A stretch of DNA of 64,000 nucleotides from Polyodon spathula. Lineage: Eukaryota; Chordata; Actinopteri; Acipenseriformes; Polyodontidae. Positions 11,401 to 26,520 of this stretch are shown here, in pieces. The stretch lies in NCBI RefSeq assembly GCF_017654505.1, contig NC_054553.1, positions 3,513,974-3,577,973 on the forward strand. Reading direction: 5' to 3'. Positions within the stretch are counted from its first letter, which is position 1. Each line of letters starts with the position of its first letter. The position numbers and the translations under genes are program-made. The notes below the pieces were generated by a model. The model saw only the letters and a program-made list of their open reading frames with translations. It was not told the origin of the DNA and did no database searches.

Positions 11401-14400
11401 GGGGGGAAATTCCCCAAATGTGCTGCCCACTATTGATGTTCCACAAGCTTTACATACAGGTTTTAAAAGGAGCATCTCAAAACACACGCAGCACTCACAG
11501 GTTTGTTGTTTAGGTTCCCATGCTATGAAAGCTTACTGGATACATGCTTGTAGTCCAGCAAGTTGGCAATGTGTACGAGGTACAGTAGAACTGCATGCAA
11601 CAGAACACACAAAACAGCACTGCTTAATGACCATCAATCTTCCAGACCAAAGAGGACACACCCAAAACAGCGCATGGACTTAGGACTTCAGACTGTGCCC
11701 AACAGGGGGCGCTAACGCACCCATGACATTGTTCCACTCTGTGTCCAGGTCGGCCTGGTTCGCCAGGCATCCCTTCATCACGTTGAGGCAGTAATTGGGG
11801 CAGGGTTTGAGCGCCACCTGCCCGCTGCAGTAGGGACAGTACATCATCTTCATGGCGGCTCTCACGCAGTCCGGAGAGGCGTTCACCTGTAGGGGGCAGC
11901 GCAGCAATAGAGAGGGGTTAGTTCAGCATTCCTTACATTCTGAAAGACCCATCCTTTCACACTGAGGAGCGGCTTCCAGAAAACATTTCAGGCACAACCT
12001 GGCCTCCGCCAGCCTCGAGTTCCTATCCCAGGAGTCTTCTGCATTGCTTGATTAACTGACCTCAACACTGGGTTCAATCAGACTACACCAGTGGTTCTGA
12101 ATGCACACCTTTCACTTCCAATCAAGCTGTTGAAGTTCAATGGCTTGAGGTGATGTGTCGGCTGAAGCAGCTATACATTTTTGGCATTGCCAACATAGGT
12201 TGACTTTTATTCAGTGCAAGTTATGCTGCAGGGCAAGCTGCTATCAAGCAAATAAAACTCAACAAGCATGACCCTGATCACAGCCAGAGAGCGGAACCTG
12301 GACTGTGGAATAAACAGAGCTGGTACAATCTGTGCACATCAGTGCCCCCGACAACTGGACACGTCCCACCTGATCAGACAAGCTGGGAGCTCCCCTCCCC
12401 TCCCCTCAGGTCTGACTGGTTGTTTAAACCCGCTGCTTGGGCTTTGCTTACAGCCCGGTGCACAGACATATTTCATCCCAGCTGCAGTTTCCCAATCTGC
12501 AACTGATAAGGGGGGGGAGGTGGAGTTATTGATAGGCTGATAACCAGTGACAAGGTTAACCCATTAGGCCTAGTTCTCAGATACCAGGGAAACAATAGAT
12601 AAAAGTCAGTTGAAGGAGAACTACTGGAGCTGCAAGTTTGTATCTTACAAATTAGCCCCCCCCCCCCCCCCCCCCCCGTGTCCTGGTTCACCATGCAGAG
12701 TTCGCTACACAGTTGCTGTTTTCACAGAGATTTGAATGCAGGGTTCCTGCTAGATATACGCGATCACTGGAACAGTGCTCATGCAGCCGGGTTTCCAGAA
12801 CTTTGGGATGAGGACGACAGAGCTTACTCGGTCTAGTCTATCAATGCTGCCTGTCTACCCTCAGCACAAGGGGGCAGTAGCTTCCCCGGTGATGGAGGGA
12901 TTCCTGAAGCTCCCTGGAGAGATGGGGTGGGGGTCTGTGTTTAGATTCTCACTGATTAATCCTCCCTCAACGGAGAGCAATGGAAAACTTGGAGTTTCAC
13001 ATCTGCAAGCTGTAAAGGCCGCAGTCTTGGTGTATCCTCCCAAGCTAAATGTTTTCTTTTAGAACGAGGAGTTTCAGCTCCGGGCTACAGTGACAGACAG
13101 CGAGTGTGTGAGCCTGCTTCATCAGCCCTTTAAAAGGACATACAGCTGCCAATGCAATTAACAAGCACTCCTCTATAGATCCTTCCCCGGCAGGCACTCT
13201 GAATGCTGCGAGTTCTGTAATAGAATGATAACTTTCTCTGTTGCTTTAGGAGTCATCTCGTTTACAGGCTGTTTGCTTCTTGGTCTTGAAATCATGTGAA
13301 ACTGTAACCTTTGAACTCCACTGGGTTCTATACTATACCATTAAGGGAGTTCAAATGTAACAACATCACATGGTTACTCAAGAACCACAAAGCCAGAACT
13401 TGGGATCATTCAGAAGGGCAGTAATTGAAAAGCAGCGTTAGTGTTAATGTCGTTCATATTTCCATTGTAAAAAACTCACCGCGGACACTTTGCTGACCAC
13501 GTCTCCAATGACGTCAAGCCCCTGAGCGAAAGTCCTTGCCGCCACAAAGGCGCGCGTGACCTGCAGTTTGAGCTTGCGAGGCACGTCTCCGAAGGGCTTG
13601 AGCTGTTCAGTGTGCTTGCTGACACACTCCATGTACTCCTCTGTGAAATGGTACTGGACATTGACCAGCTTGAACATGCGCTCCAGAAGCCCAGCCCAGA
13701 ACTCGGACAGCATCTGCTCCAGGTCCACCCCGCCGCTCACGTAGTAGCGCTTCAGGTCCTGGAAGAACTGCTTGAAGAGCTCTGCGTTCTGCACGTACAT
13801 GACTCCGTACGTCCGGGTGAACATGTCGTGCAGGGAGCGCTCGGCATTGTCCAGCAGCTCCTTGAAGAATTCTGGAGACACGAGAGGAAGTTCATGTAAG
13901 AGCTATCATTAAAACATTAAAAAAAACATTCTTTTTTATTGCAAAAGCCAAGTCAGTAAGTCCCATAAAAGGATTATCAAGAGTGACAATGAGAGAAAAA
14001 AGTTAGTGAGAGGCCAGCTCTTGGCTCTAACCTGCAGACCATATGCACATAAAGTTACACTTGCGCAGATGAAGCGTAAGTACACTTGTAACCTTTAGCT
14101 CTGGCTCCTCATTAGTTTTAATTTAACTGGCATCCAGTTTTGAAGAATGGAGAGTATAGGATTTTCATTTAGTGGCTTATTTTAGAGGCATTGCAAAAAT
14201 AAATAAATAAATTCTATTTCGTTTAGGAAAAGTAATTGAAGTGAAATCAAACACACACCTCATTCAATTAACGTGGTTACAAAGCAGACTGGATGCTCGT
14301 GCGTCTACATCACAGAACACATTCAATAGAACTGGGGCCTGAACTCTTCCAGTGACGAAGGGGACTTTTTGATGTGAAGCTAGAATGGCAGAATAGATCT

Positions 14401-17400
14401 GTCTATAGAGTCTTTTTTTAGGCTTCCTAACGGACAGCCTGTGAGTAGGCCTGGCTACTATCAATGGCATTTTTGTGCCCACATTCCTTCTCCCCCACCC
14501 TTCCCTTCCTCAATGGAATTTCAATAGGATTATTTAATAAAACCAATGTCTAGGTTGGGAGCCTCTGACCTGTAAATCCCGCCCCCCTTCTCTCTCACGG
14601 CTCACCCCAAACAGAGAGAGGGCGGCTTCAGCCTGCTCCCCACACAGCAGAACAGGAACAATAACCCAGCTTAATCCTCAGGAATGCTGTCTACCTCTGT
14701 CCCCCGTCCCCCCACATCCTAATTGGACTCCTTCATGGGGAAGCACGCACTCCCAGAATAAGCATTTTCAATGTTTAATCAGCTTTTCAGCTTCCCCCTT
14801 CTTTCATTTCATGGTAAATGAAATGTGATTTACCTTGCAAGCTGCACCACTATGAAAGTAGAAGAAAATACTGCAGGCTCAGCTTCGCAAAGCAAGTCTT
14901 CTTTCCACCCGTTTTTAAAAAATATTTAAAAAAAAGACAGATCTGCATGTAGTTTTGTCGTGCAGAATTCAGTCTGAATCTTTAGAAGAAACATTCTTGC
15001 AGTTTATTCTGTTGATTTAAACTGGATTTAACAGACTGCTACCTCGAAGTGCTTTGTGAAACCGTCCCTTGAATACACGAAACTCTCAAACATTAAACAG
15101 AAACAAAACTTAGAGACACCGAACTCCACACTCAGAATACTGGGAGGCTAACTCCTGCGCACTCCAGAGCAGGATTTCCAGTTCAGTTCTCCTGCTCCAC
15201 TCGCAGTGTTAAACCATGTGAAAGGGCACGCCAAGCCCCCTCCCCCCTCCAAACCCAATTCTCACTTCCTCCCGCCCCAGCCTGTGTGCTCACGCCGTTC
15301 ACAGTCTCATTTCACAGCACAGCGGAGAGTTGTCCTGCAGCCCAGGAACAAACATGCCGAGCCCACGAAAGAGACACCTCAGCCAGCCCTGCTCCCGGGG
15401 GAACAGGGAGCACTCCATTAGCTTCTGTTTACATTGGTCACACCTACACCGTTCTGTTTTCTTTTAGGCTGTAAATGCCAAACTTATCAAACAAAAGTTT
15501 AAGACTATCAATTGAGTGTGAGACAGTTTAAAAAAATAAATAAAAAAAATTATATATTATATATATTCACACTATAAATGAAAACGGTACAAAACAAAAG
15601 TTATAAACGATTAATTGGGCATGAGACCAAGTTAAATATATATTTTGAAAAGAGGGTAGTGGGGGAGGGTCACAAGGGATTTCCAGTATGAAAGCAGATA
15701 ACCCCACTCTCATCAAACCAAAACAAGGGCTACTGTTGAAAACGGTCAAGCCTGAAAAAAGGGGCAAAATACTGAAATATTCCAAATCAGAGCACAATGG
15801 CTAGTTTTCATTTGTATCCCTGCACAGTTTTAAAGGGTTATGTAAAGAAAGCTCATGCCAATGTTTTACTTGTTAGCTGTGTTCCAGATTGCAGGTAGAT
15901 TGATTCACTGCTCTGCAGGCATCTCCCCCTGGTGGCAACACGAGATCAGGACTTTCAGCAGTGAATGCAACCAGCACTGTTACTAGTTATGTAATCTTCT
16001 GGGACTTTAGAACACAATCATGAATTTTAGTCTAAAACCCAGCTCCCCAGCCACCTCCCACAGCGGGGCCCCCCCATTCCCAGGAGACACTCCACGAGGG
16101 AGGGAGGGATGTGGGGCACCACCCTGCAGGTGTGCCTCGATGCAGAGCTCCGATCCACACAGATAAGGACACAAAGCTGGGAGTACAAAAGAGGTGAACA
16201 GTGGAGAGAAAGAAAAAAAAAAAACTACAGAGTTTCCATTTTGTGACTTAAAAGCAAACAGCCCGGACAATATTACTTTCAGTTTGTTTTGAGAGGTTTG
16301 GTTTCACACAGAGACACAGTTGGAAATTCTTTGTTCTTCCCTTTATCATCTGAAAGAGATGCTTGCCTTCGTCAGCTGTGGGTGTGTTAATTCAACCTGG
16401 GAAATCTTTTTTTAATTTTTTTTTTTTTTTTAAGTTCAGTGGGTTTGCGTGTTCAGGTTCAGAGATCTAAACACATGTAAATGTATAGGTTCAGTATGTC
16501 AGTAAACCACAGGCAGTAAAACCTGAACTGGCTCAAAGTGCTGTGGAATGGGAGGGCCCCCAAACAAAGCCATAACCCGGCAGCATACAAGAGGTTAACG
16601 ACAAACCTGGCAGGAGAAAGTGGCTGCGGCCGCACATTCTGCAACGTCACATTCCACTTTACATCTGGCCAAGATCAGCCTCGTGTCTTGATTAAATACT
16701 CCAAGAACGAGCCAGGACAGTCAGAGTCAGTGTGGCGTCAGTGGAGAGAGCCGAGGAGCTGGGAGACACAGTGACCCTAGTGGTTAAAGCTGGGCAGCTG
16801 GGAGACAGCGTGGCCCTAGCGGTTAATTACACAGACTGGAAAGTAATACTCTCTCTTGGTTACATCGCTTCTATTAAAAGCAGTTGAAGATTGATCGGCC
16901 TGGCCAAAGTCCCACAGCTGGCTCTGTGCCAGGGTTTAGCAGCCCTGACAAACAGTGAGAGAGTGGAGAGGGGTACAGTGGACTCACGGTCAAGCCCTGA
17001 CACAGCGAGAGAGCGGAGAGGGGTACAGTGGACTCACGGTCAAGCCCTGACACAGCGAGAGAGCGGAGAGGGGTACAGTGGACTCACGGTCAAGCCCTGA
17101 CACAGCGAGAGAGCGGAGAGGGGTACAGTGGACTCACGGTCAAGCCCTGACACAGCGAGAGAGCGGAGAGGGGTACAGTGGACTCACGGTCAAGCCCTGA
17201 CTCCGCGAGAGAGAGGGGTACAGTGCACTCACGGTCAAGCCCTGACACAGCGAGAGAGCGGAGAGGGGTACAGTGGACTCACGGTCAAGCCCTGACACAG
17301 CGAGAGAGCGGAGAGGGGTACAGTGGACTCACGGTCAAGCCCTGACACAGCGAGAGAGCGGAGAGGGGTACAGTGCACTCACGGTCAAGCCCTGACGCAG

Positions 17401-20400
17401 TGAGAGAGCGGAGAGGGGTACAGTGCACTCACGGTCAAAGCGGCGGTGGCGCTGTGTGAAGGTGCTCTGCAGGTTGGAGCTCAGCTGGGTCACTGGGGCT
17501 CGGAGGTCAGTGCGGCTCTGCTGGCTCAGCTTCTCCTCCATCTCAGGGGTGCAGCATGTGAAGCCCTGCGGGCACACCTTCAACTGGGCACCTGCAAGAA
17601 GAGGGGCAGCGTTACAGCTACACAGCACTCAGACAGGCAATGCACATTACAAAGAACAACCGGGAGCTGGGCTGTCTGAGGTCTTTCAAAATATCTGAAG
17701 GGCGCTGACGAAGTTAACCCTAACCAATACTTTAAGGACAAAGCTGGAAATGAATTGGAGACAGACTTAAGACAGACAGTAGGAGACACTCGTTTATACA
17801 GAGTGGAGAGGGTATGGAATGGGGTTCATAGCCATGTTGTTAATGCTGAATCATTGGGGTCCTTTAGAAGAGCTGTTGTCACTCTAGCAAACAAGCAGTG
17901 AGGGGCCGTACTGTAAACAGTATTACGTTCCTTCATTGTTACACAGTCAGCTGGGCTAATTAAACTGTACCAGTGAATGAAGACTGTTAATATGTTTGAA
18001 TGAGAACAAAAGAGAACTGAATCTGCATGTTTTTTTTAGATAAGTCTGAAAATTGCAATGCAGAACGAGAGAAAAGAGCCGGACAAGTTCATACAGGAGC
18101 CCAGACCACTTCCCACTGACTGAATATATCTGTACAGTACTGGCAATCCTGTCCAGTCTACTCACTGAATATAGCTGTACAGTACTGGCAATCCTGTCCA
18201 GTCTACTCACTGAATATAGCTGTACAGTACTGGCAATCCTGTCCAGTCTACTCTCTTCAACATGAGCAATTCCTAAATACTTCAACTCCATTGCTGAGTG
18301 CATCACAGTTCAGAGAGCGCAACAAGATTCTATTAAAAACTCCAGCAGCATTCAAAAACTCCAGCAGCATTCAAAAACTCAGAATATAGCTGGTACCATT
18401 TTTCTGAGTTTAGAAGAGGGAAGCCCCACATCACCTTCCTGTCAAGAACCAAACCACAATGTCGCACTTCCAAAACCCTCCGGCTCCTGTTTGTTAGAAA
18501 TACTGTGTCGAGGAGAAGTGTGAACCTAACCTTTCAAACATCAATGAGGTTACCCATTGAAGTCCTATGTGCTCAAGCGAGATTTGTGACCGTTTGCAAA
18601 CCTCCTGCTGCAGACCATAGCAAGACCCTAACTGCTCCGATCGCTGGCACCTGGTGATTAACAACATTTTTAACAAGGCAGCTCTAATAACAAAAACAAG
18701 CACAAGCGACTGCCTTGTACTTTGCACAGGTTATCAGAGAGCATGTACTGAAGTGTTCTGGTATGGAGGTGCCACAAATGTGACTAACCTCTGATGCAAT
18801 GCTTCCCATTGATTTAAAAATCTACACTAGAGCAGTGTGTGAGATGCCAGGTCCTGCTGCACAGTCCCTGCCTGGCCTCTCGGGGTGTCTTGAATACCTT
18901 GGCTCTGTCTGCCTGAAAGGAATTCTTTGTCTCTGTTATTTTAGCTAATGGAAGAGAGCTTAGGAAGGCTTTCAGTCAGGCTAAGCCAGGCTTTTCTGTG
19001 AGAAGCAAACCTCTCAGCCGCCCTGCAATCAACCCGATTGCCTCCTGCAAAGCTTCCAGCTCCAGACTTGCAGCCGTGTTTATTGCACGAGTGCTTCCAC
19101 ACTGCGTGACCTCACCGCTGTCACAGTAACAACTGGGACTTGTGTTCAATAGCCTAGCTTTGTAAAAGAGAAACAGTTACTCAGTATTCATTCGATAGCT
19201 CTTAGCATCAGGGCATGCAATTACACTAGCATTATGCATACCATTGAAGTGTTCTGGAGGTGTCACAGAACGAGGTGTCCCATATATGGGACACTAGGCA
19301 TAAATGGGCTTTCCCTTTTATGCCCTTGTATGTCCCATACATGGGAACAGTGGAGTTGCAAAAGCAGGGTTATTCTGAGCCCTGTGATCCAGAAGTGGAA
19401 ACATCTTATTAAAGTGTTTGAAAAGAGCAAGCTTGAATTGCAGAGGCTGGCGGCGGCTGTGAGCAGGCGCGAGGGGGTTCAAGAGTTGAAGTCGGTCAGC
19501 AAGGACAGGACTGGACCAGAGCCAAACCCCACAGCAGAGTCCGTCCGCACAAACAAACCCGTGCAGGCGGGCGCTCCTGGGGGCCGCAGCGCTGTCACTT
19601 CTGGTGCATATGAAGAGAAACCGCAGAGGGGACCCATTTAGAAATGCGGCTGGCTTGGCCCTCTAACCCTGCTATTGCAAAACGGACAGCACAGAAACTT
19701 TACTCTGCAAAACCAAAACGCAACAAAACATTCCTTCCAAGAAACAAACCAACAGCTCTGTGTACTAGAGTCTCTCCCAGCCTGCGCCAGCCAGATCGCT
19801 AATTATTAACAGACCCAGCAAGTGAGACCGCAGAGCAGGCTGCACAGTTCACATGAACTGGTATTTATTTTATATTGTACAATAAAAATCTAGCCCCCAT
19901 CTGTGCCAAGGTCTCAGGGACATGACCACGCAGGGTTAAAACTGCTTTCCACAAGACCCATGCAACTGCAAATTAGCTGAACCATACAGGAGGCTCTGTG
20001 GGGATATTAAGCAGATGCTCTATATAAAAAAAAAAACTATGAGCTACGCCTTGTGTATAAATAGTACAGCGGAGAGATTCAATAAGACATCAGGGCTGGA
20101 CGGCACGTCCTTTTCTCCTATCCACAGCAACCAGCCACGCTCCGACACTCAAAGAAACCTCAGATACAGGAACTATCTTCAGCTTGCTGTACCCTTTCTA
20201 ATCCCCCCCTCCACCCACCTCAGCAATCCTGGACAAACTGCGGAACGCAGTGTGCCATGTGTGCCAAACTCAAACGCTGTGAAATGAAGTGGAGAACGGC
20301 AAACACATTTCACTTAAGATCCAAGACGGATTCCAACCCAGGCCTCCAGAGGTGCAAGCGCAAGCGAATGAACCTCCTGTACCATCTAAACCCTGCTAAT

Positions 20401-22593
20401 TAAATGGCCCTTGGATGCATAGAAACAGTAACCTCCCTTCCCCCTGCCCCAGGGCAATAACCCCTAGCTTCTCAACTCTCCCAACACTTGTTCCTCAGCA
20501 ATTACCAGCAGCATTGTGTTCACGCATGGATGAAGAACGTGCCAGTCAATCCAGGTTTAAATTGCTAACAACTCAGTCAACCAAATTGCCTTCTGTACAG
20601 AGTCAGGATTACCACCCCCTCCCTCCCCTAGCATCCATTGACGTGAGAGCCCCTCTGCCCCCACCTTTCAACATTAAGCAGCAGCCAAAGGTTAACAGTG
20701 CCTTGTCCCGAAAGGTCACGCCCCCCCCCGCCCAGCCGAAGTCCCCGTTGGTACAGTCTGGCACGCTCAGCCCCCCCTCCTTAGGTCAGTCCTGGTTCCA
20801 GTGTCTTTCCTCTCTCACGCTTCTCTGCGGCTTGCCAGCATGGGAGGCGACTGACCCATTAGCAGAGGAAAGGAGATAGCAGTCGAGAGGCCAGTCTCCC
20901 ATTGTGACCAGTAACCTTGTTTCCACTGGACACTAGTAAAAGGAAATGTTCAATCCCCACCCCCTCCCTTACTTACACTGGTGTTTCTAGTTTCAAAATT
21001 CAGTTTCTCTAAAATTCCTAAACCCATTAATCATCCAAACCACACAGGACTCTTCAGCACAACACCAGATCAACAGTAAAAGTTAAAGGAAGACCGATTA
21101 CCCTGGGAAACTCAACCAGTTCATGTTAATGTTGACTTCAATGCAACACACACTCAATTATATAAATTCCTCTGGCAAAGGCATCACATCTGCTTGTGCA
21201 GACCAGGGATCCTGAGAGCTGGAGTTTCGATGACCCAGTCCTGCAGGAGCTGGAATATCAATGACCCAGTCCTGCAGGAGCTGGAATATCGATGACCCAG
21301 TCCTGCAGGAGCTGTCCTTCAGTATCTGGCTCAATGCTTTTCTTAGGATCTGTTTGGAATAAATATTTGTCCTGCTGGACCAGCGCTTCCCTTTGCAGGC
21401 TCTCGCACTAGACAGCGTGCTCAGCATCCTGTCATCCATCAGACAAGCGTGGGACGTCTGGATGTAAACAGTTTACACAGAGATCCTTCCACGCCAAGCT
21501 TATCTCAAAGCTTGTCTCCCTTTCTCTCTCTCTCTCTCTCATCCATGCTGGTCTGTTTCCACCACAATCTCAGACTGCTCACACTGACTCAAAACTCCTG
21601 TCAACAGTATTCGCAACTGCACAACAGGAGTGTGGTTTATCAGACATCATCACAAGAAAGGGAGAAGTGTAGGACTTTCCTGCAAGAGTCTAATAAACGT
21701 GCGCTCAATGGAAACACGGCATGACATGCCACACGATGCATTACAATCTTCTCTAACTGTGTGTGTGGGGGAACCTGGAATAGCTCAGAAGTGCTCTAGA
21801 AAAGGTTAAGCCACGATGCAGCAGCCAGTACAAACCCCTATTGTTATACAGCACAGTACACGGTCCTGATTAGCTTTGCCGTCTATCTCAATACTACACA
21901 CCCTGCAATCAATCACACACCAGGCTTCTGGGCACAGTTACAGCAAAGCAAAATAGTGCACAGCAGAGAAAAAAAAATCATTCATAGTATACAGAATGAA
22001 GGAATATTTCTTAAGCGTCTTGGGGCGCTATACACTTCATATCTGTCCTCTCTGGTCCAGTCTCAACATGGACATTGACTGATCACACAGCATGATCTTC
22101 AGCTGGTGCAAGAGTCCCCCCTCCCTCTCACTCACATGACTTCCAACTACATAACAAATGTTCTGCTTCTACCCAAAAGATCGTTTCAGATGTGTCACGG
22201 GTAAAAAAAAAAAACAAAACACACACACAACCCACAAACATTCAAATTCCACAATGAGCTGCATTCTAGCACCCTTTGAATATTTAACACTTCAGCTGTC
22301 ACATCTGCCCTGTGGGTGTTGGTGGTTCACAAGGTCTATTTGCAACAGGATTTTGGGCTGTGCTGTCAAAATGCTAAACAAAATCCCCACCCCACCCCCC
22401 CAAAAAAAAAAAAAATCTTTATAGAATTGATTATCTGCAAGGCATCTTGATCTGTAGAAGAAGGGTGTGACTAACTTGAGGATTCAGCAATAAATGCCAT
22501 AGCAGCAGTATCACTGGATTTAATGAATAAAGTAATAAAATAGTTAACATGCCCATCCATTGTGTGCGTTTTACAGATAACATCTGCAGCAAC

Positions 22594-22628
<35 letters not shown>

Positions 22629-25600
22629 GTTCCCCCACTAAGTCTCCACTATCCTCACCAGCTCCTTCTATTCTTTTCAAACTAGTGTGGGTTAGAAACA
22701 AGTGTGATCTAAGAGGATGCATGGACCCCCTCCTCTCCTCTGGAGTGTGATCTCTGAAAGGATGCATGGACCACCTCCTCTCTGGAGTGTGATTTAAGAG
22801 GATGCATGGACCCCCTCCTCTCCTCTGGAGTGTGATCTCTGAGAGGATGCATGGACCACCTCCTCTCCTCTGGAGAGTGATCTCTGAGAGGATGCATGGA
22901 CCTCCTCCTCTCCTCTGGAGAGTGATCTCCGAGAGGATGCATGGACCCCCTCCTCTCCTCTGGAGAGTGATCTCCGAGAGGATGCATGGACCCCCTCCTC
23001 TCTGGAGTGTGATCTGAGAGGATGCATGAACCCCCTCCTCTCTGGAGTCTGATCTCCGAGAGGATGCATGGACCCCCTCCTCTCCTCTAGAGTGTGATCT
23101 CTGAGAGGATGCACAGACCTCATCCTCTCCTCCCTACCCCACCCTCTCTGGAATTTGACCAGTTCTTTCTTCAAGCACCACTGCAGCTCTCAGGAAACCA
23201 ACCTCAGGAATTCAAAATGTCTGACCAACAAGGTTCCAGCCCTTTATCTGCCTGCTCCCCCTCCCAAATTCTCCTCCCAAGCAGGATGTACGGCACCAAT
23301 AAAGATCAATTTGTCAAGTTAAACTGTGCTCTCATCCATCAGGCCTAGGCCACACTGCCTGGCCTGGCCCAGCTCTAACAACTAGGGCAACACTGCTTCC
23401 TCTGCTCCCAGTCTCTCAGCTCCAAAGACAAGACCCACCACTCTCACCACACTGCTTCTAAATCACACTAGCACTTAGCACACTTAAAAGGAGAATAGAA
23501 ATGAAGTAACAGAATGAAAGGTGTACACCTCTCTCGCTCCCTAGGCCCACAGCAAGCGAGAGGGATGAACTCCCAGCAGCCCTGCTTGGTTTGGCTCTCC
23601 CTTGGTCTGCCGAATCAGAGTTGTTACTACAGCAACAAAACAGAGACCCCATAATAAACACATGACATCTTCGAGATGTCAAACAGAAAACCTTCACAGC
23701 AGCTGCATTCCCACAAACAGTAACGACGAGAGCAATTCTGCCTCTCTCTCTCTCCACTCGAACACCGAAGTACAAACACACAACACATCCAGCAAGCGCA
23801 CACACACACAAAATCTATGCTTAACACTACACAATGTTTTTAGTATGTTATTGCTGCTACTTACACTGCCTTTCTCCTAACCACCGCACAACACCGGCTC
23901 TGTACAATGCTGTGAACAGACTCACACACACAGGCTGCCATAGCGGCCGTCACTTACAGTGCGAAACAGATCTAGCAGGCGCTGCGGATCCTCTCAATAA
24001 TTAAGGAAACCAAAGAGTCACTGATTGGGACAGCTCTCCTTTCCTGAAACGACGGGCAGCTGTCAACACCTCCTCGCTCTCTGGCTCTGGCAGGAAGGCG
24101 AGACTGGCGGAGCTGCCAGCTTAGGTGTCCTGGCCTCGGACTGGTGCTGCACAATCAGCACTGCTTATTTGGCTTATTATTCCTGTCTAAATGAGCTCCA
24201 GGAAACGGTTTGAGAAAGCAACTTCCCTCCTAACAAGGAGGAAATCCCCCCCCCCCCCCCCTGCACTGTGTCTGTCAACGGAAACAAGCTTTTCAGCACC
24301 CCTCAAAACTCATCACACCTTCCCAGGTCTCTGTACTCTAGCGCCCCCGGCAGACAGTAACTAAGTTACTGGGATGGAAATAAGACTCCTAGACGCAGTT
24401 CCACCCATTCCAGGTTCTACTACGAGCTTGATGAGCCACTGTGTACAGGTAACAAGCTCAGGTGTGTTATTAATATCACAGTAAAACCAGGAATGGATCA
24501 AACTGCTGTGCAATAGGAGTTTTAGTTCCACCCTGGTAGACGTTTAGAGTTTTTGGATTATTTGCAAATCACATGTGATCTGCAAAACATTTTCCCAGAC
24601 TTAAATCCTGCAGTTTCCAATCCAGATGGAAGGAATTGCAGATCTGGAAATGTCACGAAAAACTACAGAATTCAAAGTGAACTTTCTTAGGGGCTGTACT
24701 TCAGACATGCATTCGGGAATAAGAGTTAAAACACCCCCAAAATAGATTGAAAACTGCAAGCGTTTTACCAGAATCCGACTCCACCACCAGCTGGGAAAGC
24801 AGGGAATGCCATGTTAGGCATCCAATCTATTTTCAGGAGCGAGTTGATGAGAGGGTCTGACCAGAGACCAGATTCCAGGATATGTGGGTCCAGGGTGGCT
24901 CTACTAATTGTGAACCCAGGTGCTTGCTGTAGTTTGTACCTTGTCCTTCCTTCATCAGCGTCTCAACATGGGAACGCATTCGCTATTCATATCTATTTTG
25001 CAGACATTTGGAGAGAGTTTTGAATGCACACTGCACAAGGAAAATATAGAATGAAGCATGCACACAAACAGAGCTGCACACACACAGAGCTACACACACA
25101 CGCACACACACAGATACATATCACACATGCCACAAGTTTCAACGCCACTCCGAGCTGTCTGGCTGGATCAGAAAAGGCCAGTTTAGAAGTTAAATATAAA
25201 ACAGTGTCTATCGCTGGGCTCCGGGCCATAAATCCCAGGGAGAGAGTCTGAGGCAATCCCTGATCGCTCAGCCACACCAAACAACAACACTGCTGCTGCT
25301 GGGAACCGCAACAAACATCACGTCTGGGGGCCGTGTGCGTTTACCATTGACTGTAATTTAATGCAGTGCTAAAACAGTTACATAGTAGTTCTAGAACCTT
25401 GTCTTAGGTATGCATGTATCTCACTAATCACAGTACTGCGGTACACTCGAAGATTCATTCATCCATTGCCAGGGTAAGGAAGGACGTCTACATAAACTAC
25501 ATGTTGAATCTTCCCGGTCTGTATTTATTTTGCAAGGATGTGGGATTTGATTTTCAAAGGTGCTGGACTGCCAGCCCTGTGTTTATCTAATCAGCAGGCA

Positions 25601-26448
25601 GAGTCGTATCAAGCCTTTGGAGGCTGACATCAGCTCCATATGGGACTGATTTAAACTAGGAGGGGATGTTTGGATCCCCACTAACCATTTTGGGTTCTGA
25701 AAGGATCAGCATGCATATTTTTCCACCCCCAGTGATAAGTGCTCAGAATTTAAGCTGGATAATATGATTTACATGGGGGGAAAAAACATTTAACAGCACT
25801 TGGACGCTCTAAAGACTAGCAGTCATATAGATGTCATCACATGTGGGTAGACTACATGTTGGTTAAACTCCAGCACCCTGCTCATTCTTCAGCAGTGCGA
25901 GACTGGATCACACCCAGTGATTACACACACAGCCATTTGGCAGCAGCACTCCCACCCCCTCTTTCTTTGCACTGTGACCCTGCTTATTACAGATCATTAA
26001 GTGCCTCTCAGCCAATCAAGACAATCCATTTACCAACATTCCAAAGTGAAACAGTCATCGCGGGTCACGGAACAAAAATTAACCAGCACATATTGACAGG
26101 AGCTTTTAGGATCAGATTATGAGAAATATAGGAGCAACAGTAGGGTGCAGGGGGCACAGTGTCCAGCGCACATTTCTATATGAAGTGATGTTACTTTGAT
26201 TCCCTTTAAATGTGCAGGGCTAGCAAGAAAAACGACCGCTACAAAGCTGTCCCGGACAGCACTGGTTTTTCTAGGAGCTTGATGGATTCTCTAGTTCGTC
26301 TAATGAATCTCAGGTGGAACTATAAAAGCTGGAATGGTTCAAACTACGTCAAGCTGTCTACCTTCCACACCCGACTGCCTCTTGCACCCTTCCCAAAGGG
26401 GGGGGGGGGGCTTCAGCAGCAGAGAAAGAAAAAAAAAGCACGAGAGAG

Positions 26449-26520
<72 letters not shown>

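Noticed and set aside
20415..20879. 154-codon proline/serine-rich frame
   Set aside because: Composition follows a C-rich stretch in gpc4 intron 1; no matching splice sites or family pattern.
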